DNA of 64,000 nt. Source: Flavobacteriaceae bacterium (GTDB lineage Bacteria > Bacteroidota > Bacteroidia > Flavobacteriales > Flavobacteriaceae). The notes beneath the pieces were generated by a model. That model did not search any database, was not told the DNA's origin, and saw only the letters and a list, made by a program, of their open reading frames with translations. The DNA lies in contig CANGTQ010000001.1 of NCBI GenBank assembly GCA_947456955.1, positions 1 through 64,000 on the forward strand, written 5' to 3'. Of this stretch, positions 9,494-17,690 are shown piece after piece. Within the stretch, counting starts at the first letter, position 1. Every line of letters begins with the position of its first letter. The position numbers were made by a program, and so were the translations under genes.

Positions 9494-10882
9494 TTACAAA
9501 TGTATCACCTCTCCATAAGCATCTGCCACAGCTTCCATAACGGCTTCGCTCATAGTTGGGTGCGGGTGAATTGATTTAAGAATTTCGTGTCCCGTAGTTT
9601 CTAGCTTACGTGCTACAACAGCTTCTGCAATCATATCGGTAACACCAGCTCCAATCATGTGACAACCTAACCATTCGCCATATTTGGCATCAAAAATTAC
9701 TTTTACAAATCCATCCGGAGTTCCAGCAGCTTTTGCTTTTCCGGATGCTGAAAACGGGAATTTTCCAATCTTCAATTCGTATCCTTTTTCTTTAGCTTGT
9801 TTTTCAGTTAAACCAACAGAAGCAATTTCCGGAGTAGCATAAGTGCAACCAGGAATATTTCCATAATCGATTGGATCTACATGTAAACCTTTGATTTTTT
9901 CCACACAATTAATTCCTTCTGCCGAAGCAACATGAGCCAATGATTGTCCCGGAGTTACATCACCTATTGCATAATATCCCGGAACATTGGTTTGATTATA
10001 AGCATTCACTAAAATTTTATCTTTATCGGTTGCGATACCAACTTCTTCTAAACCGATATTTTCGATATTGGTTTTGATTCCAACTGCCGAAAGTAAAATA
10101 TCAGCTTCTAGAATTTCTTCACCTTTAGCAGTTTTCACAAAGGCTTTAACACCTTTGCCTGAAGTATCGATTTTTTCTACCGATGAATTGGTCATTATTG
10201 TAATCCCGGCTTTTTTCAACGAACGCTCAAATTGTTTTGAGATATCTTCGTCTTCCACAGGAACCACATTAGGCATAAACTCAACAATAGTAACTTCAGT
10301 TCCCATAGCGTTATAAAAATGAGCAAATTCCACTCCGATAGCTCCCGAGCCTACAATAATCATTTTCTTTGGCTGTGTTGGCAATGTCATCGCCTGACGG
10401 TAACCAATTACTTTTACACCATCTTGTGGCAAGTTAGGCAATTCACGTGAACGCGCACCGGTAGCAATGATAATATGATCAGCTGAATATTCAGTTACTT
10501 TTCCGTCTGCAGCAGTAACATCCACTTTTTTACCTGGTTTAATTTTACCAAAACCATCAATAACGTCAATATTATTTTTTTTCATTAAGAACTGAACACC
10601 TTTGCTCATTCCGTCAGCAACGTCTCTGGAACGTTTTACTACCGCAGTGAAGTCTTTGTCAAATTCTTTTATGGTTAATCCATAATCAGAAGCATGTTTT
10701 AGGTAATCAAAAACCTGAGCCGATTTTAGTAATGCTTTAGTTGGAATACAACCCCAATTTAGGCAAACTCCGCCAAGACTTTCTTTTTCGATTACGGCTA
10801 CTTTAAAACCCAATTGTGAGGCACGAATGGCAGTAACGTAACCGCCCGGACCACTTCCTAAAACAATAATATCGTATTTCAT
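9494..10882 (-). CDS. lpdA: Dihydrolipoyl dehydrogenase (E3)
   Basis: Cytoplasmic FAD flavoprotein that reoxidises the dihydrolipoyl group of 2-oxo acid dehydrogenase complexes or the glycine cleavage system with NAD+. At 462 residues it has the usual length. It shows the FAD-binding GSGPGG at 9-14, the redox disulfide C40-LNWG-C45, a second dinucleotide-binding motif (VGSGAIGVEF) for NAD, and the C-terminal dimer-interface HPHPTMSE with the catalytic His near 441 and Glu near 446. No other component of a dehydrogenase complex is next to it, so which complex it serves cannot be read from context. The upstream 257 bp hold three micro-ORF repeats; a terminator follows at 9442-9413. Confidence 0.96.
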   Translation of the reverse strand: MKYDIIVLGSGPGGYVTAIRASQLGFKVAVIEKESLGGVCLNWGCIPTKALLKSAQVFDYLKHASDYGLTIKEFDKDFTAVVKRSRDVADGMSKGVQFLMKKNNIDVIDGFGKIKPGKKVDVTAADGKVTEYSADHIIIATGARSRELPNLPQDGVKVIGYRQAMTLPTQPKKMIIVGSGAIGVEFAHFYNAMGTEVTIVEFMPNVVPVEDEDISKQFERSLKKAGITIMTNSSVEKIDTSGKGVKAFVKTAKGEEILEADILLSAVGIKTNIENIGLEEVGIATDKDKILVNAYNQTNVPGYYAIGDVTPGQSLAHVASAEGINCVEKIKGLHVDPIDYGNIPGCTYATPEIASVGLTEKQAKEKGYELKIGKFPFSASGKAKAAGTPDGFVKVIFDAKYGEWLGCHMIGAGVTDMIAEAVVARKLETTGHEILKSIHPHPTMSEAVMEAVADAYGEVIHL

Positions 10883-10900
10883 TTTGTTCTTATTAATTTA

Positions 10901-11049
10901 TTATTTGTACAAAATGCAGTCGGCAAAGCCTCTTGTCATTTTTTCGTAATTTTTTATTTTATGTAAAAATGCAGTCGGCAAAGCCTCTTGTCATTTTCTC
11001 GTGTTTATTTGTTATTTGTACAAAATGCAGTCGCTGTCGCTCGTGTCAT
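10901..11049 (-). repeat. Three tandem micro-ORF repeats upstream of lpdA
   Basis: On the minus strand three very short frames start with ATGACA at 11049, 10994 and 10939, exactly 55 nt apart. They read MTRATATAFCTNNK (11049-11005), MTRGFADCIFT (10994-10959) and MTRGFADCILYK (10939-10901), each closed by TAA. The last two are identical over about 37 nt; the first is diverged and shifted by one base inside. The spacers are AT-rich. Whether they are translated, act in the lpdA leader, or are interspersed DNA repeats that happen to contain ATG and TAA cannot be decided from sequence alone. Confidence 0.75.
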
Positions 11050-11139
11050 CTGTGTTTGATTTCTAAATTAATTGAGACTGCGAATTTAAGGATTTATTTT
11101 AAAATAAAATAAGAAGTTGAAGCCACTTTAAAATATACT

Positions 11140-11787
11140 TTATTTATCAGTTACATTCCAAATTCTTTTAACAATAGTTACAATTGTCGTAGCAATTATG
11201 GAGCCTATAAAGGCCAAGAAAATGTCTTTTTGAGCATCCCAAATATCGCCTTGTGTTCCAAGATACGCATCGCCTTGTGCTTTAAAAAACACATCGGCAA
11301 CAGCCCATTCGATCAATTCATAAAAGGCACTAATGGAAAGTGTAATTTCTATTGGTAAGGTCCATGCCACCCAACTTGGAAATTTTAACCATTTTAAAAA
11401 CATTTCCCGCATTGGATAGGCCAATAAAAATCCGAAGCTAAAATGGACAATCCGATCGTAATGATTGCGTGACAAATCAAATGCGTCTTTTAACCAATAA
11501 CCAAATGGATTTTCGGCATAGGTATATTTGGAGCCATAAACATGCAGACACAAATAGATACAAATCAACAAATAACTTAAATCGCTGAATATAAATTTTT
11601 TATAGGTAAAAATTAGAAACCCTAAAAAGATAAAAACCAAGGTGTTTTCTAAAATCCAATTGGCGGTATCGGTATTTCCAACATAGGAATTTATCCAGTT
11701 TACAAGAAAAAATACGATAAAGGTTTTTTGCCAAATATTATTTTTTAAATGAGTTCTTTCTTTTGAAATTGCTATGGTAAATGCCAT
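11140..11787 (-). CDS. YjdF-like (DUF2238) integral membrane protein
   Basis: A 215-residue polytopic membrane protein with about six hydrophobic segments. It matches the DUF2238/YjdF pattern: HYDRIVHFSFGFLLAYPMRE near residues 109-128, FYELIEW, and a conserved loop LGTQGDIWDAQKDI before the last helix. The biochemical role of this family is not established. It is third in a minus-strand run, 29 bp after the ABC exporter gene, so it is probably co-transcribed with truA and the transporter. The only candidate terminator is an AT-only palindrome near 11093-11108. Confidence 0.82.
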   Translation of the reverse strand: MAFTIAISKERTHLKNNIWQKTFIVFFLVNWINSYVGNTDTANWILENTLVFIFLGFLIFTYKKFIFSDLSYLLICIYLCLHVYGSKYTYAENPFGYWLKDAFDLSRNHYDRIVHFSFGFLLAYPMREMFLKWLKFPSWVAWTLPIEITLSISAFYELIEWAVADVFFKAQGDAYLGTQGDIWDAQKDIFLAFIGSIIATTIVTIVKRIWNVTDK

Positions 11788-11816
11788 TGTAAATCGATTT
11801 TATAGTTGCAAGCAAA

Positions 11817-13577
11817 TTATGAATTGTTTTCTACAGAAAACTGCGAATCGTATAATTTTTTATAATAACCTTCTGCTTTGTTTACCAATTCCTGATGGGT
11901 TCCTTCTTCAACAATTTGACCTTTGTCCATTACAATTATTTTATCTGCATTGATTACAGTTGCCAATCGATGTGCAATAACTATAGATGTTCTGCCTTTG
12001 GTAATGGTTTCGGTAGCTTTTTGAATTAATTCTTCACTGTAGGTATCAATTGAAGAAGTGGCTTCATCCAAAATTAAGATACTCGGATTGCTAAGATAAG
12101 CACGAAGAAAAGCAATCAGTTGGCGCTGTCCTGAAGATAGCATCACTCCGCGTTCTTTTACATCATAATCATAACCGTTAGGCAAGCTTTCGATGAATTT
12201 ATGAACGCCAATTTCTTTCGCGGCAGCGATAACTTCTTCACAAGAAATGGCTGGATTATTCAGGGTAATGTTATTGTGAATAGTATCTGCAAAAAGAAAA
12301 ACATCCTGTAAAACAATAGCAATTTGTTGCCTAAGACTTTCCAGTTTAAAATCGTTTATATTTTGATCGTCAATATAAATCGCACCCGAATTGATTTCAT
12401 AAAAACGATTGAGGAGGTTAATGATTGTCGATTTTCCGGCACCGGTAGCTCCAACTATAGCTATAGTTTCTCCTGCATTTACTTTTAAATTAATACCCTT
12501 TAAAACTTCTTCTTTTTCGATATAACTGAATCGAACATTTTCAAAAAGAATGTTACCGTTAAAATGATTGGCTATTTTTTCGCCATCCGTCTGAACATCG
12601 TTATCCGAATCTAAAATATCAAAAACGCGATTAGCGGCTATCATACCCATTTGCATTTCGTTGAATTTATCCGCAATTTGTCGCAACGGATTAAACAGCA
12701 TTCCGATGAACATTGTATAGGATGTCATTTGTCCAATAGTTGTAAATGGATTACCATTAATAATCTGAAAACCACCATAAAGTATAATAACACCTAATGT
12801 AATAGAAGAAATAATATCGGCAATAGGAAAGAAGATAGAGTTATAGAAGATGGTTTTTATCCATGCTTTGTTATGCTTTTGGTTAATTTCTTTAAACTTT
12901 TCATATTCAATATCTTCGCGGTTAAAGAGCTGTACAATTTTCATCCCGGTAATACGTTCTTGAACAAAAGTATTCAAGTTGGCTACCTGAGTCCTCACTT
13001 CTTCAAAAGCTATTTGCATTTTTCGTTGAAAAATACGGGTGAAATAAACCAAAATCGGCATGGCAACTACAACAATCATTGAAAGTTGCCAGTTCATATA
13101 AAACATCACAATCAAACATATGAGCATTTTCATCAAATCACTAAAAATCATGAATAATCCTTGACTGAATATCCGTGCAATTTGCTCAATGTCAGAAACG
13201 GAGCGCGTTACTAACATTCCAACCGGTGAATTATCAAAATATTTCATTCTGAAAGTCAGCATGTGTTGAAACAATTTGATTCGGATGTCTTTGATAATAT
13301 CTTGCCCTAACCAATTGGCCCAATACACAAAAAAGAACTGTGATATAACTTCTAACAAAAGCGCAATTCCCATGATAAGCGCATAGATTAAAAGGCCTGT
13401 TTTACTTGCCGTTTTAATGTAGTTGTCGACTGTAATTTGAAGTAGAAAAGGTCTTAATGCAGCAAAAAAGGAAAGTAAAATTGCAAATAAAATCACCCCA
13501 TAATACCTGAATTTATATGGTTTGGTGTATTTTAAGATGCGTTTAAATAAATGGGTATCGAATGCTTTTGCTTGCAT
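11817..13577 (-). CDS. ABC exporter, fused permease and ATPase (MsbA-like half-transporter)
   Basis: A 586-residue half-transporter expected to work as a homodimer in the inner membrane. Residues 1-320 are the six-helix type I exporter domain, with the coupling sequence SVSDIEQIARIFSQG. The nucleotide-binding domain follows with Walker A GATGAGKST near 375, the Q-loop (IVLQDVFLF), ABC signature LSSGQRQ near 480, Walker B ILILDEATSS near 500 and a switch His in IAHRLAT. The family includes lipid and multidrug exporters; the substrate cannot be deduced here. It lies 22 bp after truA; the intervening bases are a 7-bp tandem array that begins inside truA. Confidence 0.93.
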   Translation of the reverse strand: MQAKAFDTHLFKRILKYTKPYKFRYYGVILFAILLSFFAALRPFLLQITVDNYIKTASKTGLLIYALIMGIALLLEVISQFFFVYWANWLGQDIIKDIRIKLFQHMLTFRMKYFDNSPVGMLVTRSVSDIEQIARIFSQGLFMIFSDLMKMLICLIVMFYMNWQLSMIVVVAMPILVYFTRIFQRKMQIAFEEVRTQVANLNTFVQERITGMKIVQLFNREDIEYEKFKEINQKHNKAWIKTIFYNSIFFPIADIISSITLGVIILYGGFQIINGNPFTTIGQMTSYTMFIGMLFNPLRQIADKFNEMQMGMIAANRVFDILDSDNDVQTDGEKIANHFNGNILFENVRFSYIEKEEVLKGINLKVNAGETIAIVGATGAGKSTIINLLNRFYEINSGAIYIDDQNINDFKLESLRQQIAIVLQDVFLFADTIHNNITLNNPAISCEEVIAAAKEIGVHKFIESLPNGYDYDVKERGVMLSSGQRQLIAFLRAYLSNPSILILDEATSSIDTYSEELIQKATETITKGRTSIVIAHRLATVINADKIIVMDKGQIVEEGTHQELVNKAEGYYKKLYDSQFSVENNS

Positions 13578-13590
13578 GTTTTTTTCTTTT

Positions 13591-13621
13591 GCCTAATGCC
13601 TAATGCCTAATGCCTAATGCC
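13591..13621. repeat. 7-bp tandem array (GCCTAAT x 4.4) across the truA stop
   Basis: Four perfect copies of GCCTAAT plus GCC. On the minus strand the array encodes the last residues of TruA (ALGIRH) and its TAG stop, and continues into the spacer before the ABC exporter. Because 7 is not a multiple of 3, gain or loss of one unit changes the C-terminal reading frame. Confidence 0.9.
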
Positions 13622-14382
13622 TCGAAATTGTATTCGATTTTGGTTAAATATAATCCATGCGCCGGTACTGAAAAACCGGCATTGCTTCGGTCTTTGCTAT
13701 CAATTATTTTTTCGAAATCTTGTAAACTGATTTTTCCTGTTCCGATATTTAACATGGTTCCGACTATAGCACGAACCATATTTCTCAAAAACCTGTCGGC
13801 AACAATAGTAAAAACCAGTTTGTTTCCGTCTTGTTGCCAATGTGCTTCAAAAATAATACAATTAAAGGTTCTTACATCCGTATTAACTTTTGAAAAACAT
13901 TCAAAATCAGTATGTCTGAAAAGAATTTGACACGCTTCATTCATTTTATCAATATCCAATGGCAATTGAAACTGATAACTTGCTTCGTTTTCAAATACAT
14001 CTTTTATGGTATGTATGTGATATTCGTAAGTGCGCTTCGTTGCATCAAAACGAGCATGTGCTGCATGCGCAACTTTTAGGATATCGAAAATAACAATGTC
14101 TTTGGGTAAAAATGAATTGAGTTTGTGCACTAATTGCGGTATGTCAATTTCGGTTTCGTAATCAAAATGAGCAAACATTTGTTTGGCATGAACACCGGAA
14201 TCAGTTCTACCGGCACCAACAATATCAATTTCTGTTTTTAGTAATAGTGACAATGCCTTATTGAGAGTTTCCTGCACAGTGTCAGCACCGGGCTGATATT
14301 GCCAACCGTGGTAATTTGTTCCTTTGTATGCTAATTTGATAAAGTATCTCAATGTTGAAGTTGCAAAGTTTGAAAGCATCAA
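13600..14382 (-). CDS. truA: tRNA pseudouridine(38-40) synthase TruA
   Basis: Converts uridines 38-40 of the tRNA anticodon arm to pseudouridine in the cytoplasm. The catalytic Asp sits in GAGRTDSGVHA (D61 from the ATG used here), and the substrate-contact region YKGTNYHGWQYQPGADTVQ lies near the N-terminus. Family members usually begin about five residues before YKG-type sequence with MRYF; here LRYF is encoded by a TTG codon at 14352. The ATG at 14382 lies in a repetitive ACTTTG-type stretch that looks non-coding, so TTG 14352 (250 aa) is a serious alternative start. The C-terminus ALGIRH and the stop are encoded by the heptamer array at 13591. It appears to be the first gene of the truA-exporter-yjdF run. 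Confidence 0.93.
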   Translation of the reverse strand: MMLSNFATSTLRYFIKLAYKGTNYHGWQYQPGADTVQETLNKALSLLLKTEIDIVGAGRTDSGVHAKQMFAHFDYETEIDIPQLVHKLNSFLPKDIVIFDILKVAHAAHARFDATKRTYEYHIHTIKDVFENEASYQFQLPLDIDKMNEACQILFRHTDFECFSKVNTDVRTFNCIIFEAHWQQDGNKLVFTIVADRFLRNMVRAIVGTMLNIGTGKISLQDFEKIIDSKDRSNAGFSVPAHGLYLTKIEYNFEALGIRH

Positions 14383-14479
14383 AGTTACAAAGTTTTTATG
14401 TAGTCAATATCTAAAGTTTTCATAACATAAACCTATTTATTTACTTTGTAGCTTTGCCTACACGCAACTTTACTACTTA

Positions 14480-14974
14480 ATGAAAAAAATCCTTTTACTT
14501 TCTGATACACACAGTCATATTGATGATGCCGTTTTGAAATACGTTCACCAAGCGGATGAAGTATGGCATGCCGGCGATATAGGTGATTTAATTGTAACCG
14601 ATTCCATAAAATCATTGAAACCATTGCGTGCGGTTTTCGGCAATATTGATGATGACAAAGCCCGATTGGAATTTCCGTTGCATAATCGTTTTCTTTGTGA
14701 AGATGTAGATGTTTGGATTACGCATATTGGTGGTTATCCCGGGAAATACAATCAAAGCATTCGAGCTGAAATCCAAAATAATCCACCCAAGCTTTTCATC
14801 TGTGGACATTCGCATATACTAAAAGTGCAATTTGATAAAAGTTTAAACCTATTATACATGAATCCCGGAGCTTGTGGTATTTATGGTTTTCATCAAGTGC
14901 GAACGATGCTGCGTTTTGAAATAGATGGCGATAAGATTCAGAATTTGGAAATCATAGAATTAGGGAAGAAGTAA
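14480..14974 (+). CDS. YfcE/MJ0936-type metallophosphoesterase
   Basis: A 164-residue calcineurin-like phosphoesterase. All metal-binding motifs are present: SDTHSH near 8-13, HAGDIGD near 30-36, GNID near 54-57, HIGGYPG near 82-88, CGHSH near 109-113 and NPGACG near 129-134. Family members hydrolyse phosphodiesters in vitro, but physiological substrates are generally unknown. It is divergent from truA and ends in front of a strong bidirectional terminator shared with the DUF4293 gene on the other strand. It stands alone as a single transcription unit. Confidence 0.9.
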   Translation: MKKILLLSDTHSHIDDAVLKYVHQADEVWHAGDIGDLIVTDSIKSLKPLRAVFGNIDDDKARLEFPLHNRFLCEDVDVWITHIGGYPGKYNQSIRAEIQNNPPKLFICGHSHILKVQFDKSLNLLYMNPGACGIYGFHQVRTMLRFEIDGDKIQNLEIIELGKK

Positions 14975-15009
14975 AAGAGAATCTGAAACGAGTTCAGATT
15001 AAATAAAAA

Positions 15010-15037
15010 ACCCGTCTGTTTAACGAGACGGGTTTTT
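15010..15037. terminator. Bidirectional terminator between phosphoesterase and DUF4293 genes
   Basis: Perfect stem ACCCGTCT / AGACGGGT (15010-15017, 15026-15033) with an 8-nt loop, an A run on its left and a T run on its right, so it can work for both convergent genes. Confidence 0.9.
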
Positions 15038-15066
15038 CGCAGCACTAAAAAACTAAGTTTATAGGT

Positions 15067-15474
15067 TTATCGCAATCGATCCACAGATTTTACGAGATCT
15101 TCGTCCTTTTTTATGGCTTTGTTGGCCAAAACCAAAATTACGATAGAAAAAATAGGTAAGAACATCCCAACACCCTTCTCAGAAATAGCTGTTTCTCCAG
15201 ATGCAGTTAGTGTTCGATACACAAATAATCCTAATAAAATTAAATTCAATATCATATTCAATCTGCCCATGACAAATTGTTGTTGTCTTTTTTTGTGAGA
15301 TAAAATGCTTAAAAGCGATAGTGTTGTGCTTAGCCCAAACAGCGAAACAAAAGCCATATCCTTCATAAAATAGAAAGCACTTCCGGATGCATCTTTCCAC
15401 AATGGAAACACAAACGGTAAAACTCCTGTTATAATAAAGCAAGCAATCAGGTAATAGGTTTGTATTCTAAACAT
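15067..15474 (-). CDS. DUF4293 family membrane protein
   Basis: A 135-residue protein with four hydrophobic segments and the family hallmarks: an RIQTYYLIACF start and the C-terminal DLVKSVDRLR. The family is found mainly in Bacteroidetes and has no known function. In this window it is divergent from rho, with 189 bp between the start codons that must hold both promoters. Confidence 0.85.
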   Translation of the reverse strand: MFRIQTYYLIACFIITGVLPFVFPLWKDASGSAFYFMKDMAFVSLFGLSTTLSLLSILSHKKRQQQFVMGRLNMILNLILLGLFVYRTLTASGETAISEKGVGMFLPIFSIVILVLANKAIKKDEDLVKSVDRLR

Positions 15475-15663
15475 TTGTTTTTTTGAATAATGAGTTACAA
15501 AAATAAAATTTCTTTTTAAAAAAATACTATTGTATGATAAAATATTATTTGTATTATTGCATTATATATCCGCAAGAACTTCATCATTCGGATTATTCTA
15601 AGAATTAAAATCTACCCACATTTTTTACATTCCATTATAACGATTACGATATAAATACTATTC

Positions 15664-17430
15664 ATGTTTAACATTTCTGCCCTCAAAGAAATGAAGCTTG
15701 CTGAGCTTCAGGAAATTGCCAAATTAGCGAAAACAATTAAAGTAACAGGTGCCAAAAAAGATACGCTTATTGCTGAAATTCTGGAACACCAAAACAAAAA
15801 TTCTTCCCAAGCTGAGCCAATAGCGGCTTCCGATTCAAGCGATAGCGAACCGGCGAAGCAGAACCCACTAGATAATAAGACTAAACGAGTTCGTATCTCA
15901 CCTGAAGCTAAAAAAAATGCTGAAAACAATCAGAGTGACTTATTTGCCGAAGAACTAGAAGTTGTTGCAAAACCGATTATTGAAAATCAAAATCCAAAGT
16001 TTAAAAAACCACTTTTTGCAAAAAAGAATTACAATACACCTAATATAACTTCAGAAGAGCAACCATTAGAAAGTGATTCAGAAGTGATAAACACGAGCGT
16101 TAGCGAACAGTCGCAGCAAACAGAAGCTAATCCAAACCAAAATAATGATGAAAATCAGGTTCAAAAGCCAAGACATCATAACCCACATGAGCGTAAGCGA
16201 ACTGACGAAGTAAATCAAAATGGGAACAATGGGAATGGAAACACCAATGCAAATAACAACAACCCAAATTTTAAAGGCAAAAAGCATAATAACTTCAGAG
16301 ATTCCGATTTTGAGTTTGATGGCATTATAGAAAGTGAAGGCGTACTAGAAATGATGCCTGATGGCTATGGTTTCCTGCGTTCTTCGGATTACAACTATTT
16401 GGCTTCGCCGGATGACATTTATCTTTCAACTTCACAAATCAGATTGTTCGGTTTAAAAACCGGAGATACTGTTAAAGGTGTAGTTCGTCCTCCAAAAGAA
16501 GGAGAAAAGTTTTTCCCTTTGGTTAGAGTTTTGAAAATAAATGGACATGACCCACAAGTGGTTCGTGACAGAGTTTCTTTCGAACATTTGACTCCAATAT
16601 TTCCAAAGGAAAAATTCAATATAGCCGAAAAGCAAGCAAGTGTGTCTACTCGTATTATAGATTTATTTTCTCCAATAGGAAAAGGACAACGTGGAATGAT
16701 AGTGGCGCAGCCAAAAACAGGTAAAACAATGTTGTTAAAAGACATTGCGAATGCCATTGCTGCCAATCATCCTGAAGTTTATCTAATCGTTTTACTTATT
16801 GACGAACGTCCGGAAGAGGTTACCGATATGCAGAGGAGTGTACGTGGTGAAGTTATTGCGTCTACTTTTGACAGAGAACCTTCAGAGCACGTAAAAATTG
16901 CGAATATCGTTCTAGAAAAATCAAAGCGTTTGGTTGAATGTGGTCATGATGTAGTAATATTGCTAGACTCAATTACGCGTTTGGCGAGAGCTTACAATAC
17001 GGTGCAACCAGCATCCGGAAAAGTGCTTTCGGGTGGAGTGGATGCCAATGCGTTACAAAAACCAAAACGTTTCTTTGGTGCAGCCCGTAATGTTGAAAAT
17101 GGAGGTTCGTTAAGTATTATTGCTACGGCCTTAACCGAAACAGGTTCAAAAATGGACGAAGTAATCTTCGAAGAATTTAAAGGAACAGGAAACATGGAAT
17201 TACAATTGGACAGAAAAATTGCCAACCGTCGAATTTTCCCTGCTATCGATTTGACATCATCAAGTACGCGTCGCGACGATTTATTACTAGATCCAAACAC
17301 ATTAAAACGTATGTGGATACTGCGTAAATTTCTTGCCGATATGAATCCGGTGGAAGCTATGGACACTATTAACGATAAGATTAAGAAAACCCGAAACAAC
17401 GAGGAATTCCTCATTTCGATGAATGATTAA
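15664..17430 (+). CDS. rho: Transcription termination factor Rho
   Basis: Hexameric RNA-dependent ATPase that ends transcription at Rho sites. Residues 1-45 form the SAP-like Rho N-terminal domain ([20 protein letters not shown]). Residues about 50-215 are a low-complexity, Asn/Gln/Glu-rich insertion. A cold-shock-type RNA-binding domain follows ([17 protein letters not shown] near 223), then the ATPase with Walker A QPKTGKT near 350 and Walker [11 protein letters not shown]. At 588 residues it is much longer than the 419-residue E. coli protein because of the insertion, which is usual in Bacteroidetes. A strong intrinsic terminator follows the stop. Confidence 0.97.
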   Translation: MFNISALKEMKLAELQEIAKLAKTIKVTGAKKDTLIAEILEHQNKNSSQAEPIAASDSSDSEPAKQNPLDNKTKRVRISPEAKKNAENNQSDLFAEELEVVAKPIIENQNPKFKKPLFAKKNYNTPNITSEEQPLESDSEVINTSVSEQSQQTEANPNQNNDENQVQKPRHHNPHERKRTDEVNQNGNNGNGNTNANNNNPNFKGKKHNNFRDSDFEFDGIIESEGVLEMMPDGYGFLRSSDYNYLASPDDIYLSTSQIRLFGLKTGDTVKGVVRPPKEGEKFFPLVRVLKINGHDPQVVRDRVSFEHLTPIFPKEKFNIAEKQASVSTRIIDLFSPIGKGQRGMIVAQPKTGKTMLLKDIANAIAANHPEVYLIVLLIDERPEEVTDMQRSVRGEVIASTFDREPSEHVKIANIVLEKSKRLVECGHDVVILLDSITRLARAYNTVQPASGKVLSGGVDANALQKPKRFFGAARNVENGGSLSIIATALTETGSKMDEVIFEEFKGTGNMELQLDRKIANRRIFPAIDLTSSSTRRDDLLLDPNTLKRMWILRKFLADMNPVEAMDTINDKIKKTRNNEEFLISMND

Positions 17431-17439
17431 CAATAAGAA

Positions 17440-17467
17440 TCCCAACGTAACGGTTGGGATTTTTTTT
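17440..17467 (+). terminator. Rho-independent terminator of rho
   Basis: Stem ATCCCAAC / GTTGGGAT (17440-17447, 17453-17460), a 5-nt loop and seven T residues, starting 9 bp after the rho stop. Confidence 0.92.
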
Positions 17468-17557
17468 GGCATTTACATTTTTTAAATGATTATTATTTCT
17501 ACTAATATTATATTATTCAAGACAAATAAATCCCAAATCCTAAATCCTAAATCAAAA

Positions 17558-17634
17558 TGTCATGTTGTCATATTTTTTTGCCTAAAACTGACAATTAATT
17601 TCCATTTGCCGCTTGGCATAGTAGTTGACTTTTG
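17558..17634 (+). promoter_or_regulatory. Candidate dnaK promoter with TGTC half-sites
   Basis: TTTG at 17605-17608 and GACTTTTG at 17627-17634 resemble the Bacteroidetes -33 and -7 elements (TTTG and TAnnTTTG) with an 18-nt spacer; the first base of the -7 element deviates. Upstream lie TGTC at 17558 and 17566 and TGACA at 17589; TTGTCA and TGACAA form an inverted pair 18 nt apart. The motif match is seen; a regulatory role is inferred. A 7-bp array (AATCCTA type) lies just before, near 17534-17553. Confidence 0.45.
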
Positions 17635-17690
17635 AGAAAACAAGTTTTAAAAAAACTAAACACACAAATAAAAAATAAAACTAAAAAAAA

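Noticed and set aside
10901-11049. CRISPR-like array (regular 55-nt spacing)
   Set aside because: Only three units, one diverged, with AT-rich non-unique spacers and no cas genes in the window.
14433-14624. Minus frame opposite the phosphoesterase gene
   Set aside because: Antisense to the metal-binding N-terminus of a well-defined enzyme; no independent support.
17558-17634. CIRCE/HrcA operator upstream of dnaK
   Set aside because: The 9-bp inverted repeat of CIRCE is not present; only short TGTC half-sites are seen.
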